A DNA stretch of 64,000 bases, from the NCBI GenBank assembly GCA_035294305.1, contig DATGLD010000025.1, forward strand, positions 1 to 64,000, read 5' to 3'. The first letter of the stretch is position 1. Each line of letters starts with the position of its first letter. Source of the stretch: DASRBN01 sp035294305 (GTDB lineage Bacteria > Chloroflexota > Ktedonobacteria > Ktedonobacterales > Ktedonobacteraceae). A program made the position numbers and the translations under genes. A model generated the notes under the pieces. It was given only the letters and a program-made list of their open reading frames with translations. It did not search any database and was not told where the DNA came from. Of the stretch, positions 53,579 through 63,268 are shown piece by piece.

Positions 53579-55213
53579 CTACCCCCTCAACTTCCTATAC
53601 CGCTGGATCAGCGTATTCGTCGAGCTATCGTGCGCCAGCTTTCGCTCCTCTTTGCTCTCAAGCTCAGGGATAATGCGGTTCGCCAGCACCTTGCCCAGTT
53701 CAACGCCCCATTGATCGAACGAATTGATATCCCAGATCGTGCCCTGGACGAAGACTTTGTGTTCGTAGAGAGCGATGATCTTGCCCAGTGTTTCGGGCGT
53801 CAGGCGTTCGGCCAGGATGGTGTTCGTCGGGCGATTGCCCTCGAAGGTGCGGTGCGCCACCTGGAAGGATGGCACGCCATCTTTCGCGACCTCTTCCGCC
53901 GTTTTGCCGAAGGCCAGCGCCTCAGTCTGGGCGAAGAAGTTGGCCATCAGCAGATCATGATGCCGCCCAAGCGGGTTCAATGTCTGGCAGAAGCCGATAA
54001 AGTCGCAGGGAATCAGCTTTGTACCTTGATGGATCAGTTGGTAAAAGGCGTGCTGGCCGTTGGTGCCCGGCTGCCCCCAGATAATCGGTCCGGTCTGGTA
54101 ATTCACCGTCCTGCCCTGCAAATCAACATGCTTGCCATCGCTCTCCATGTCAAGCTGCTGGAAGTAAGCTGGCAACTGCCCTAGATAGTAATCGTAAGGC
54201 AGGATGGCCACGGTCTGCGCGCCGAAAAAGTTGTTGTACCAGATGCCGATCAATCCCAGCAGCACAGGCAGATTGCGCTCGAAGGGCGTGGTACGGAAAT
54301 GCTCATCCATGGCATGAAAGCCGGCCAGCATCTCGCGAAATTGCTCCGGCCCGATGGCGATCATCAACGAGAGGCCGATGGCCGAATCGTAGGAGTAACG
54401 GCCGCCGACCCAGTCCCAGAACTCGAACATGTTCTGCGTGTCGATGCCGAACTTCTCTACCTCTTTGGTATTGGTTGAGACGGCCACGAAATGCTTTGCC
54501 ACCGCCTGCTCGCTGCCCAACGCGCGCACCAGCCATTCGCGAGCTGAGTCGGCATTGGTCAGCGTCTCCAGCGTGGTAAACGTTTTGGAGGAGACGATGA
54601 AGAGCGTCTCTGCCGGGTCGAGGTCGCGCGTCAGTTCGACGAACTCGCTGCCATCGACGTTGGAGACGAAGCGGAAGGTCATATCGCGGTCGCTGTAATG
54701 CTTCAGCGCCTCGTAGGCCATGTGCGGGCCAAGGTCGGAGCCGCCGATGCCGATATTGACGACGTTGCGGATACGCTTGCCGGTGTAGCCCTTCCACTCG
54801 CCGCTGCGCACGCGATTGGAGAAATCCGCCATCTTGTCGAGAACCTTGTGGACTTCCGGCACCACGTTCTCTCCATCGACGATGATCGTCTCGTCCCTGG
54901 GAGCGCGCAGGGCAACGTGCAGCACGGCACGCTGCTCGGTGATATTGATCTTCTGGCCGCTGAACATGGCGGCGATGCGCTGGCGCAGGTTCGACGACTC
55001 GGCCAGCTGCAAGAGCAACTGGATGGTCTCACCGGTAATACGGTTCTTGGAGTAGTCCAGGTAGAGGCCCACACCCTCGGCGGCGAAACGCTCGCCGCGC
55101 TGTGGATCATCGGCGAAGAGCCTGCGCAGGTGCAGGTCTTTCACCCGCGCGTAATGGTCTTCGAGAGCTTTCCAGGCGGGCCGCTGCGTCAGCGGTGTTA
55201 CAGTTGTAGACAT
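53579..55213 (-). CDS. pgi: Glucose-6-phosphate isomerase
   Basis: 544 residues, normal length. Signatures include VNIGIGGSDLGPHMAYEAL, FVSNVDGSE, VSSKTFTTLETLTN, GGRYSYDSAIGLS and WDINSFDQWGVELGK, which carries the catalytic Lys. It interconverts glucose 6-phosphate and fructose 6-phosphate. It begins 11 nt after the gnd stop, so gnd and pgi form an operon joining glycolysis and the pentose phosphate branch. AAGGA lies about 9 nt upstream of the ATG. Confidence 0.97.
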   Translation of the reverse strand: MSTTVTPLTQRPAWKALEDHYARVKDLHLRRLFADDPQRGERFAAEGVGLYLDYSKNRITGETIQLLLQLAESSNLRQRIAAMFSGQKINITEQRAVLHVALRAPRDETIIVDGENVVPEVHKVLDKMADFSNRVRSGEWKGYTGKRIRNVVNIGIGGSDLGPHMAYEALKHYSDRDMTFRFVSNVDGSEFVELTRDLDPAETLFIVSSKTFTTLETLTNADSAREWLVRALGSEQAVAKHFVAVSTNTKEVEKFGIDTQNMFEFWDWVGGRYSYDSAIGLSLMIAIGPEQFREMLAGFHAMDEHFRTTPFERNLPVLLGLIGIWYNNFFGAQTVAILPYDYYLGQLPAYFQQLDMESDGKHVDLQGRTVNYQTGPIIWGQPGTNGQHAFYQLIHQGTKLIPCDFIGFCQTLNPLGRHHDLLMANFFAQTEALAFGKTAEEVAKDGVPSFQVAHRTFEGNRPTNTILAERLTPETLGKIIALYEHKVFVQGTIWDINSFDQWGVELGKVLANRIIPELESKEERKLAHDSSTNTLIQRYRKLRG

Positions 55214-55224
55214 AAGCTCATTCC

Positions 55225-56295
55225 TTACTCAGTACCGCTCGGTGTGGTATTCGTTTGCGTATGATGCGTCTCATCCGTGGCTTCCTTTTCATGATGGCCG
55301 CCGAATTCAAAACGCATGGCAGACATGATCTTGTTGGCAAAATCGGCCTGGCCGCGCGAGCTGAAGCGCTCGTAAAGGGCAGCAGTCAGCACGAATGCGG
55401 GAACGGCCTCGTCGATGGCGGCGGCAATCGTCCAACGCCCCTCGCCCGAATCGGAGACGCGGCCCTGGAAATCCTCGAGGTTGGGGCTCTTGAGCAGCGC
55501 GCTGGCGGTCAGATCGAGTAGCCACGAGCCGATGACACTGCCGCGCCGCCACAGTTCCGCGATATCGGCGAGATTGAAATCGTACTGGTAGTATTCGGGG
55601 CTGCTCAACGGCGCGGTTTCGGCATCGACGGTCTGCTGCTGCTTGCCGATATTGGCATGTTTGAGAATGTTCAGCCCCTCGGCATAAGCTGCCATGACGC
55701 CGTACTCGATGCCATTGTGAACCATCTTGACGAAATGGCCGGCCCCATGTGGGCCGCAATGATAATACCCTTTTTCAGCTGTGCCGCCAATTTCTTCGCG
55801 GCCAGGCGTGCGAACCGCCGCATCGACGCCAGGCGCCAGGGCGGAAAAAATCGGGTCGAGGCGTTTGACAATCTCTTCCTCGCCACCGATCATCTGGCAG
55901 TAGCCGCGCTCGAGCCCCCAGACGCCGCCGCTGGTTCCGACGTCAAGATAATGGATGCCATGCGGTTCGAGCATCTTCGCGTGGCGGATGTCGTCGTGAT
56001 AGTAGGAGTTGCCGCCGTCAATCACCACATCGTCCCTTGCCAGCAGCGGGATAAGCGTGTTCAGCGTGTCGTCTACCGAGGCCGCTGGAACCATCAGCCA
56101 GATGGCGCGAGGCTGCGCGAGTTGATGCACGAGGTCTTCCAGCGAGGTTGCTCCTTTCGAAATAGAGCCATCTTGCAATCGTCCCTGCACTGTACTTTCG
56201 TGACGCGCATAGCCAACGACGGTATGGCCGTTGCGCAGCAGTCGTTTTGCCATATTGGCGCCCATGCGCCCAAGTCCAACCAGTCCAAGTTCCAT
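55225..56295 (-). CDS. gnd: 6-phosphogluconate dehydrogenase, decarboxylating (short YqeC/Gnd type)
   Basis: About 356 residues from ATG 56295 (AAAGGA site); the frame upstream to 56367 is non-coding. The cofactor motif GLVGLGRMGANMAKRLLRNGH opens the protein; GGNSYYHDD, DVGTSGGVWGLERGYC and the active-site GAGHFVKMVHNGIEY are typical. It oxidises 6-phosphogluconate to ribulose 5-phosphate, probably with NAD. It is shorter than the classical NADP enzyme. The last ~20 residues are a polar His/Thr/Glu tail. No zwf gene was found adjacent. Confidence 0.95.
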   Translation of the reverse strand: MELGLVGLGRMGANMAKRLLRNGHTVVGYARHESTVQGRLQDGSISKGATSLEDLVHQLAQPRAIWLMVPAASVDDTLNTLIPLLARDDVVIDGGNSYYHDDIRHAKMLEPHGIHYLDVGTSGGVWGLERGYCQMIGGEEEIVKRLDPIFSALAPGVDAAVRTPGREEIGGTAEKGYYHCGPHGAGHFVKMVHNGIEYGVMAAYAEGLNILKHANIGKQQQTVDAETAPLSSPEYYQYDFNLADIAELWRRGSVIGSWLLDLTASALLKSPNLEDFQGRVSDSGEGRWTIAAAIDEAVPAFVLTAALYERFSSRGQADFANKIMSAMRFEFGGHHEKEATDETHHTQTNTTPSGTE

Positions 56296-56579
56296 ACTGT
56301 TTTTCCTTTCACTCTGTTTTCGAGTATTTTGCCCAGGATTGCCCGGGGTTAAGCAACATAGTTCCATTGAGTATTATACGTGACATAGAGTGTGTCGTGT
56401 CTGCTTGCTGTTACATACCTTAATTACTACACGTTTGGTGGCCTGTTTTGGCTAGCGTCCTGAAGATGGCTTCCCTTTATAAATAAATTTCCTCTCCGGC
56501 AATGGGCAAGGGAGCGAGCACCGGTCGCCCGTTATATAATGATGAAGGTTCGTCATACAAAACCAAAAAGGAGAGGCTC

Positions 56580-56801
56580 ATGGTACAAGGAGACCCGACC
56601 AAAGATCAGCTCACTATTTTAATTCTTGGCACCGTGCGAAGTGAGAAGCAGGATTTCTTCAGCAAATTAAATTCTTTTTCTTTACTCATGGTGAAAGGAA
56701 AGGATGAGCATACCATCCTCAATATTCCAGTTTGGCCTCTCCTGGTTGCGCTTGCTGCTTTCTTCATGGTGAAAACCATACGCTCAAGACGGTCCAGCTA
56801 A
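56580..56801 (+). CDS. Small membrane protein, DUF4342-like
   Basis: 73 residues from ATG 56580 with AAAGGAGAGG just upstream; an earlier in-frame ATG at 56502 lacks a site. The pattern LLMVKGKDEHTILNIPVWPLLVALAAFFMVK gives one membrane segment near residue 50-65 and resembles the DUF4342 family. The N-terminal half is soluble and polar. The function of the family is unknown. It lies alone between gnd and a LigB-like gene. Confidence 0.6.
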   Translation: MVQGDPTKDQLTILILGTVRSEKQDFFSKLNSFSLLMVKGKDEHTILNIPVWPLLVALAAFFMVKTIRSRRSS

Positions 56802-56868
56802 AACATGCCAGGCATTATAGCAGATCAGTTTTATGTGTGGGTGGAGCGACGGATATACCAGGACCTCA

Positions 56869-57714
56869 TTAGCCCCTCTCCTCATACCCCACACACATCA
56901 TGCCAAAATAAGTCGGCACCTCATACGAGAGGAATGCGCCTCTGAAGTTCGTTCCCTCAATAGCCCCATGCAAATTGAGTATCTGACCATATGAATCGGT
57001 TGAGGCCCGTTCCACCCACTTTGAATCGAAAGCCAGCAGGCGGCCAAGGTCTTGCGCTTTGACGGCTTCTACCACTGCGGCGTCGTACTCGGCTGAGGCT
57101 GTATCATAACCATAAGGGCCGTTTTCGGCGTGCGCGTGACCCATATCGGCGCTGGCGATCAGGGCGATGTTGCGGCCAAGGGATTCTGCGGCCTGGCGAA
57201 TGGCTTTACCAAAGGTTGGAAATAATGTCCATGGCATATTCCCGCGGTCCGGACAGGCGATGACTACTTTTGGCCGTGGATGGAACATGCCGCCCATGAA
57301 GTAGAGCGGCACGCTGGCTCCCCAGTCGAGCGGCTGGTAGAAGTCGGGATCGTCGGGTACGGCGTAGCCTATGCGAGTGACGGGGACTTGCAGGGATTGA
57401 GCGGCCTCGACGATGGCGGCGTTCAGCTCTTTGTCCACCTCGAATACCAGGATGAAGCCTCCGCCGCTGCCCTCTTCTTCATCGCTCAGTTCGCCTCGAA
57501 CACGTTCATTGTTGAGCAGCGAGAAGGCGTGGTCGACCCGGTGGCCGTGTGGAGTGATCAGTACAACGGTTTCTGGCTGGGCCGCGGCCATGCGCCTGCC
57601 CAGTTCTTCCATAGCCGCGCGAGTCGCCAAGGCTTTTTGCGCGCCTTCTTCGTTCAGTAGTGGGACGATCATGCTGCCGTGCGGAGCTATACAGGCAAAT
57701 ACTAAACCGCTCAT
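56869..57714 (-). CDS. LigB/MEMO-family extradiol dioxygenase-like protein
   Basis: About 281 residues from ATG 57714 with AAAGGACA 6 nt before it. CIAPHGSMIVP and LITPHGHRVDHAF provide His residues of the iron site; a later ADMGHAHAENGPYGYD is also typical. Members are Fe(II) ring-cleaving dioxygenases or MEMO-like proteins of unknown role. The substrate cannot be chosen. Confidence 0.85.
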   Translation of the reverse strand: MSGLVFACIAPHGSMIVPLLNEEGAQKALATRAAMEELGRRMAAAQPETVVLITPHGHRVDHAFSLLNNERVRGELSDEEEGSGGGFILVFEVDKELNAAIVEAAQSLQVPVTRIGYAVPDDPDFYQPLDWGASVPLYFMGGMFHPRPKVVIACPDRGNMPWTLFPTFGKAIRQAAESLGRNIALIASADMGHAHAENGPYGYDTASAEYDAAVVEAVKAQDLGRLLAFDSKWVERASTDSYGQILNLHGAIEGTNFRGAFLSYEVPTYFGMMCVGYEERG

Positions 57715-57853
57715 ATGTGTCCTTTCTGTGTTTGTTCGTTCCGAGAATATCATATACTGTGAATATTAGTTTCGTCCAGAAAACAATCAGTTTGTTTAAA
57801 CAGGTAGCAGGACTTATGGTGGGAAGTAATCTGTAAAGGTAGGTTAGGCACGG

Positions 57854-58016
57854 ACCCCGTTGGAGGGCGACCACAAGGGTCCCCACCGCCCCGCCACCAC
57901 TACCCCCGCCCCTACTATGATACGCTTTCCTTCCGAGGTGGGGTCGTGGTCATAGTAGGGGCGGGGGCGGCCTGGGATGTGGGATGGATACCCTTGTGGT
58001 CGCCCTCCAACGGGGT
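57854..58016. mobile_element. 163-bp nested palindrome (MITE-like) upstream of ilvD
   Basis: Outer perfect inverted repeats of 27 nt lie at 57854-57880 and 57990-58016 (left arm begins ACCCCGTTGGAGGGCGACCA). An inner perfect pair of 18 nt lies at 57903-57920 and 57950-57967. The arms match the family copies at 18909, 26380, 53503 and 63269. There is no ORF inside, so it looks like a non-autonomous element or a long hairpin. It ends 14 nt before the ilvD start, so any transcript through it would fold strongly just before the ribosome site. Confidence 0.75.
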
Positions 58017-58030
58017 TACAGGAGAATACC

Positions 58031-59707
58031 ATGACAACCGATCCGCGGCAACATAGCCGTATTCTATTTGAGGGACGCAATCGCGCGGGCGCGCGTGCCA
58101 TGCTCAAAGCCATCGGCTTCAACGATGATGACCTGGCGCGTCCGATTATCGGCGTGGCTAATAGCTGGATTGAGACAATGCCTTGCAACTACCATCTGCG
58201 GCGGCTGGCCGCTCGCGTGAAAGAGGGTATTCGGGAAGCCGGTGGGACGCCGATGGAGTTCAATACTATCGCGATTAGCGATGGCGTGACGATGGGTACG
58301 GAGGGTATGAAGGCCTCGCTGGTGAGCCGCGAGGTGATCGCCGATTCCATCGAGCTGGTCGGACGTGGCCACATGTTTGATGCTATCGTGGCACTGGTGG
58401 GATGCGATAAGACTATACCCGCGGCTGCTATGGCGCTGATCCGCTTGAATGTACCCGGCATCCTGCTGTATGGCGGCTCTATCGCGCCGGGGCGCTTCCA
58501 GGGACGCGATGTGACGGTGGGCGATGTATACGAGGCTATCGGCGCCAATGCTGCGGGCAGGATGAGCGATGCCGATCTGCGAACGTTAGAGAATGTGGCA
58601 TGTCCGGGAGCGGGGGCGTGCGGCGGGCAATTTACGGCCAATACCATGGCAATGGTCATGGAGTTTATTGGCCTGTCTCCCATGGGTACAGCAAGCGTTC
58701 CGGCGGTCGATCCGCGTAAGGACGAGGTGGCGCGCAACTGTGGCCGGTTGATTATGGACCTGTTACGACGCGGTGTGACACCCGCAGATATTTTGACACG
58801 CGCGGCATTTGAGAACGCGATTGCCGGAGTAGCCGCTTCTGGTGGCTCTACCAATGCCGTGTTGCATCTGCTGGCAATGGCGCGTGAGGCGGGAATACCG
58901 CTGACCATCGATGATTTCGATATTATCAGCAGGCGCACTCCTATGCTGGCCGATCTAAAGCCGGGCGGACGCTATATGGCCGTAGACCTGGATCGCGCCG
59001 GAGGTGTGCCATTACTCGTCCAACGGCTCATTGAGGCCGGTTTTGTTGATGGAAAGCAGATGACTCCAAGCGGGCGAACGCTGGCAGAGGAGGCAAGCGG
59101 AGCGGTTGAAACGCCCGGCCAGGATGTTGTGCGCTCGCTCTCCAATCCTCTCAAGCTTAATGGCGGGCTGGTCATTCTCAAGGGCAATCTGGCCCCCGAT
59201 GGCTGCGTGGTGAAGATCGCGGGTCACGAGCGCCTCTATCATCGCGGGCCGGCACGCGTTTTCGACCGCGAAGAAGATGCGATGAGCGCGGTTACGCAGG
59301 GCCATATTCAGGCAGGCGATGTGGTGGTCATTCGCTACGAAGGGCCGCGAGGTGGGCCGGGAATGCGTGAGATGCTGGATGTCACGGGAGCTATTGTGGG
59401 CGCGGGACTTGGCGAGACGGTGGCGCTGGTAACTGACGGGCGCTTCAGCGGAGCGACACGTGGGTTAATGATTGGCCATGTCGCGCCCGAAGCGGCTAGA
59501 GGTGGCACATTGGCGGCGTTACAAGAGGGAGATAGCATCGTCATCGATATTGAGAAGCGCCGCCTCGATATCGAGCTTTCGGATTCTGAGATTGCCGCCC
59601 GCCTGGCAAGCTGGACGGAACCTGCCCCGCATTATAAAAGCGGTGTGTTCGCCAAATATGCTGCCCTGGTTGCTTCGGCTTCAGAGGGGGCGATTACCAG
59701 GGTGTAG
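58031..59707 (+). CDS. ilvD: Dihydroxy-acid dehydratase
   Basis: 558 residues from ATG 58031 (AGGAGA 6-7 nt before it); the frame stays open upstream to 57977, but that part lies in the palindromic element. It has the Fe-S cysteines in VGCDKTIPAAAM and CPGAGACGGQFTANTMA. The end GLMIGHVAPEAA and DGRFSGATRG are conserved. It dehydrates dihydroxy-isovalerate and dihydroxy-methylvalerate in Val/Ile synthesis, which would supply branched amino acids, including Leu for the A-PCP at 35031-36938. The garR-like gene starts 14 nt after its stop. Confidence 0.97.
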   Translation: MTTDPRQHSRILFEGRNRAGARAMLKAIGFNDDDLARPIIGVANSWIETMPCNYHLRRLAARVKEGIREAGGTPMEFNTIAISDGVTMGTEGMKASLVSREVIADSIELVGRGHMFDAIVALVGCDKTIPAAAMALIRLNVPGILLYGGSIAPGRFQGRDVTVGDVYEAIGANAAGRMSDADLRTLENVACPGAGACGGQFTANTMAMVMEFIGLSPMGTASVPAVDPRKDEVARNCGRLIMDLLRRGVTPADILTRAAFENAIAGVAASGGSTNAVLHLLAMAREAGIPLTIDDFDIISRRTPMLADLKPGGRYMAVDLDRAGGVPLLVQRLIEAGFVDGKQMTPSGRTLAEEASGAVETPGQDVVRSLSNPLKLNGGLVILKGNLAPDGCVVKIAGHERLYHRGPARVFDREEDAMSAVTQGHIQAGDVVVIRYEGPRGGPGMREMLDVTGAIVGAGLGETVALVTDGRFSGATRGLMIGHVAPEAARGGTLAALQEGDSIVIDIEKRRLDIELSDSEIAARLASWTEPAPHYKSGVFAKYAALVASASEGAITRV

Positions 59708-59721
59708 GAAGGAATCGAACC

Positions 59722-60606
59722 ATGCCTGACACCATTGGTTTCATCGGCCTGGGTATCATGGGCAGGCCGATGGCGCATAATTTGCTCAAGGTCGGTTTTC
59801 CGCTGGTCGTACAGAATCGTCACCGGGAGGTGACGGATGAATTTGTGGCTGCCGGAGCCGCGGCGCGCAATCGACCGGCGGATATTGCCGCGGCCTGTGA
59901 TGTGGTCATTACCATGCTGCCGGGGACTGCTGAGGTCGAGGAGGTTTTGTTTGGCAAGGATGGAGTGATTGAGGGAGTACATCCAGGGTTGATTGTCATC
60001 GATATGAGTACTATCTCTCCCGTTGCGACGCAAACCTTTGCAGACCGGTTAGCGCAACGAAAGATAGCAATGCTTGATGCTCCGGTGAGCGGCGGCGATA
60101 AGGGGGCGATTGCCGGTACGCTTTCCATTATGGTGGGAGGCGACGAAGAAACTTTTCGACGCTGCCTGCCCATCTTTCAGGCGCTAGGCACGACCATTGT
60201 GCATGTTGGAGAGAATGGCGCGGGCCAGATCGTCAAAGCCTGCAATCAAATTGTGGTGGCTTTGACGATTGAGGCCGTAAGCGAGGCGCTCGTGCTTGGC
60301 TCGAAGGCTGGCGTCGACCCGGCTAAGATTCTGCAAGTATTGGGTGGTGGACTGGCCGCCAATCGCATCATCGAGCTGCGTGGTGCGAGTATGCTTGCCC
60401 ACGATTTTACTCCTGGTGGTCGCGTGCGCTTTCACCATAAGGACCTGGGGTTTGCTCTGGAGGTAGCGCGCAAGTATGGCGTGACGCTACCTGCAACTCC
60501 GGTAGTGGATCTGATGTTTGCCGGGCTGGAGCTGCAAGGGCGAGGCGACCTGGATCATACCGCTTTGCTTACGTATCTTGAGGACCTGGCAGATCATCGT
60601 ATTTGA
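59722..60606 (+). CDS. Beta-hydroxyacid dehydrogenase (tartronate-semialdehyde reductase/HIBADH family)
   Basis: 294 residues. GFIGLGIMGRPMAHNLLK is the NAD(P) motif, DAPVSGGDKGA the substrate loop, and GQIVKACNQIVV carries the catalytic Lys. It belongs to the 3-hydroxyisobutyrate / 2-hydroxy-3-oxopropionate reductase group. Pairing with ilvD in one operon hints at Val or glyoxylate metabolism, but the exact acid is not settled. AAGGAA lies 7 nt before the ATG. Confidence 0.92.
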   Translation: MPDTIGFIGLGIMGRPMAHNLLKVGFPLVVQNRHREVTDEFVAAGAAARNRPADIAAACDVVITMLPGTAEVEEVLFGKDGVIEGVHPGLIVIDMSTISPVATQTFADRLAQRKIAMLDAPVSGGDKGAIAGTLSIMVGGDEETFRRCLPIFQALGTTIVHVGENGAGQIVKACNQIVVALTIEAVSEALVLGSKAGVDPAKILQVLGGGLAANRIIELRGASMLAHDFTPGGRVRFHHKDLGFALEVARKYGVTLPATPVVDLMFAGLELQGRGDLDHTALLTYLEDLADHRI

Positions 60607-60633
60607 GATGCTGAGCCAGATCTTGCACAGGTT

Positions 60634-61125
60634 CTAGCCGGGAAAATGTGCCGGAATCCCGTGCATGCCCAGGGTGAACGAGAGCTCGCCGCCATGGTGC
60701 AGGTCATGCTCCATCACATGCCAGACGACCCAGGCGCGCGACAAGTCAACGTGTTGGCCGTCCCAGTCGTCTGGGAAGGTCTGACGCATATCGCCGGCAT
60801 TCCAGCGAGCCAAACAATCCGCCATGCACTGCCAGGTGTGGTCGAGGGCCTGCACCATCTCGGCGGGCGTCCGGGCGGGCGCGCCGGGCTCATCCCAGCT
60901 CGCGTACGCCTTCACGCCTCCGCAGTCTTCGCCCAGGAAATGGGTGAACCAGCCGGCACGACAGCCGATGATGTGCAGGGCATTCTCGCCGATGGAGCGC
61001 AGGTGAGGCGCGGCGCGCAGCTCAAGCTGTTCGGCGGTAAGGGGCGCAATCGCCTTTTTGATACGATCCTGGTACTCTTTCCAATTTGTGTAGAACGTCG
61101 TGAGTGTGAAATTGTCTTCGGCCAT
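60634..61125 (-). CDS. DinB-family protein
   Basis: 163 residues, four-helix bundle. His residues at the expected metal positions occur in GENALHIIGC, and VVWHVMEHDLHHGGEL. DinB-like proteins are often metal-dependent thiol transferases, for example with bacillithiol or mycothiol; the role here is not established. It converges with the hydroxyacid dehydrogenase gene. AAAGGAA precedes the ATG. Confidence 0.85.
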   Translation of the reverse strand: MAEDNFTLTTFYTNWKEYQDRIKKAIAPLTAEQLELRAAPHLRSIGENALHIIGCRAGWFTHFLGEDCGGVKAYASWDEPGAPARTPAEMVQALDHTWQCMADCLARWNAGDMRQTFPDDWDGQHVDLSRAWVVWHVMEHDLHHGGELSFTLGMHGIPAHFPG

Positions 61126-61221
61126 TGATTCTGTTCCTTTCTGCTGCTTTACTTCCAGCCTACCACAAAAAGCGGTAAGAATCGGCCCTAAATAGTGAGA
61201 ATCTGGGAAGAGGTATATGAT

Positions 61222-61659
61222 TCAGGGAAAGACCCAGTCCGGCAATTCACTTTTCACAGGCTCATTCTCGCCCGTAACGGGCCAGATACGTGTATCACGC
61301 TGCTTAGTGGCAACCACGCGGCCACAAAAATCGGTGATGCGATTCTCTACTTTTAGCTGCTCGAAGAGTCCGAGTAGGTCGATGGTCAGGTCGCCGGAGA
61401 TATCGACCTGCGCGATGCGGTAGAAACGACAATCCATGAAAATCCAATGGGAGCTTAGATTGAGTAATTCACCTGGTAGCTGTTGCCAGGTAAGTAAAAC
61501 GACCTCGATATGCGTCAACTGTGTCCTGGTCATTGCTCGCTCCGCGTTCTGTACCGTCAAGAGCGCAACTTCAGTGCCTTCTTTTCCCCGCAAGACACCC
61601 GCTATTCGACCCAACCGGCGGCACCTCGGCCTCGCCGCAGATCTGAATATGCAATTCAT
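61222..61659 (-). CDS. Hypothetical protein
   Basis: 145 residues from ATG 61659, with GGAG just upstream; the frame is open further to 61716. It has a basic N-terminus, then a core with LLTVQNAERAMTRTQLTHIEVVLLTWQQ and LTIDLLGLFEQLKVENRI, and no obvious membrane segment. I do not recognise a family. Its composition is protein-like, and no competing longer frame is convincing on the other strand. The start is uncertain. Confidence 0.5.
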   Translation of the reverse strand: MNCIFRSAARPRCRRLGRIAGVLRGKEGTEVALLTVQNAERAMTRTQLTHIEVVLLTWQQLPGELLNLSSHWIFMDCRFYRIAQVDISGDLTIDLLGLFEQLKVENRITDFCGRVVATKQRDTRIWPVTGENEPVKSELPDWVFP

Positions 61660-61860
61660 CGTCTCCACATATGATATAGATACGCTTTTATCCCCTCTAC
61701 CGCTTATGACGTGCAAGCATTCAGAATATAACGTAGCTCGTGAGATAGGTCGCGTATTGAATTCAAAACAAGGCCTGACTCATCCGCATTGTGAACTGCT
61801 TCACTACCCATTTGTGAAGAAAATCACATGTTAAACATGCTGAGAGGTGTAAACTCCTTA

Positions 61861-61882
61861 GCGAAGAAAAGTTTCTCTTCGC
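61861..61882. promoter_or_regulatory. Hairpin upstream of secreted repeat protein
   Basis: GCGAAGA and TCTTCGC pair perfectly around an 8-nt loop in the 300-bp gap before the next gene. It may be an operator or part of a leader. No promoter pair was identified in the gap. Confidence 0.3.
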
Positions 61883-61965
61883 TGTCCTGTATGCCGCTCA
61901 ATTTTTGAATGTCCCTCTATTCTGATCAATTCTGAAAAGTTCATTTCAAATCAAAAGGGAAAAGC

Positions 61966-63159
61966 ATGCATCAGGAAATTACCTCTCGCTTGCGCGTAAC
62001 CGGCGCATCTCTTGTTTTAATTGTAGTTCTGTTTGCCAGCGCCAGGTCTGTACAGGCGGCTTCCGCACCTGGATTGGTAGGCCAGGGCAAGTCGTGGCAG
62101 ATTGTTTCCAGCCCCAACACTTCAGCAACATATAACTGGTTCAGCGGCGTGGCAGCGCTCTCGGCTAATGATGTATGGGCGGTTGGGCAGGCACAGTACT
62201 ATCCCTCGCCGCTTGATCCACTGGTCGAACACTGGGACGGCAGCGCGTGGAGCATCATCTCGACTCCGTCCACGGGCACCTATAGCGCATTCAATGCGAT
62301 CACGACCATTCCTGGAACACACCAATTGTGGGCGGTCGGTACATGGGCAACCAGCAAGCACGGCCAGCAAGGGTTAGCTGAATTGTGGAATGGAAACCGG
62401 TGGAAAATTACCCATACCGCCATTGCCAGCTCATCCGTCTTCTCTGGAGTTACGGCTTTCTCCACTACCGATGCCTGGGCGGTTGGCAATTACTATCAAA
62501 GCAGCCAGATGCCCAATGCCGCGTTGATCGAACACTGGAATGGAACGCAGTGGAGCCAGGTTCCCGCAGCCTATCCCAGCGGTTCCCAGCACAGTTTCCT
62601 CAACAGCATCATTGCCCTTTCCGCCACAAATGTCTGGGCGGTTGGCTCATACGACAATGGCATTGAGTCACCGGGATATACACTGGTTGAGCATTGGGAC
62701 GGCACACAGTGGAGTATCGTCAGCAGTCCTAGCCCGGCTTCCAACAACAATGTGCTGCTTAGTCTGAGCAGCATCCCTGGCACGAGTAACCTGCTAGCTG
62801 CCGGATATACCTTCGACGGCACAAATACACAAAGCCTGGTCGAAGCCTGGAATGGCAGTTCCTGGAGCGTGGTCACAACACCTGCGGTTGGCGCTGGCAG
62901 TCAATTGTACAGTGTTAGTGCGCTCTCAGCGAAGAGCGCCTGGGTTGTGGGAGATGACTACGATGGCCAGGGGAACACCAGTACACTGCTCGAACACTGG
63001 AACGGCAAGACATGGAGTGTCGTTTCCAGCCCGAACCCATCGAATATCAGCATGCTATACGGACTGGCGAAGGTGCCACATAGCGGTACGCTCTGGGCGG
63101 TTGGGGCTTACTATGATAGCCAGAGCGACGAGTTGACCTTGATCGAGCAGTATAATTAG
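61966..63159 (+). CDS. Secreted WAVG-repeat protein, probable seven-bladed beta-propeller
   Basis: 397 residues. A signal peptide of about 31 residues (basic start, hydrophobic LVLIVVLFASARSVQA) is followed by seven repeats of about 50 residues, each with W(A/V)VG preceded by a Thr/Asn-rich turn and LVEHWDGTQWS-like strands. Seven copies fit one closed propeller. No catalytic motif is seen, so it probably binds a ligand or a surface partner outside the cell. AAAAGGG precedes the ATG. Confidence 0.88.
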   Translation: MHQEITSRLRVTGASLVLIVVLFASARSVQAASAPGLVGQGKSWQIVSSPNTSATYNWFSGVAALSANDVWAVGQAQYYPSPLDPLVEHWDGSAWSIISTPSTGTYSAFNAITTIPGTHQLWAVGTWATSKHGQQGLAELWNGNRWKITHTAIASSSVFSGVTAFSTTDAWAVGNYYQSSQMPNAALIEHWNGTQWSQVPAAYPSGSQHSFLNSIIALSATNVWAVGSYDNGIESPGYTLVEHWDGTQWSIVSSPSPASNNNVLLSLSSIPGTSNLLAAGYTFDGTNTQSLVEAWNGSSWSVVTTPAVGAGSQLYSVSALSAKSAWVVGDDYDGQGNTSTLLEHWNGKTWSVVSSPNPSNISMLYGLAKVPHSGTLWAVGAYYDSQSDELTLIEQYN

Positions 63160-63268
63160 CGGAAACAAGCATGCCGGCATTCTGGTGACCCCCAGGTAGT
63201 TGGGATGCGTGAAGTACCTATGGAAACGACGTAAACATAAGTCATCCCCATCTGACAGGTGGCTTGCA

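Noticed and set aside
57977..58030. Upstream start of ilvD inside the palindromic element
   Set aside because: The residues belong to the repeat, while ATG 58031 has AGGAGA at correct spacing and begins at the conserved N-terminus.
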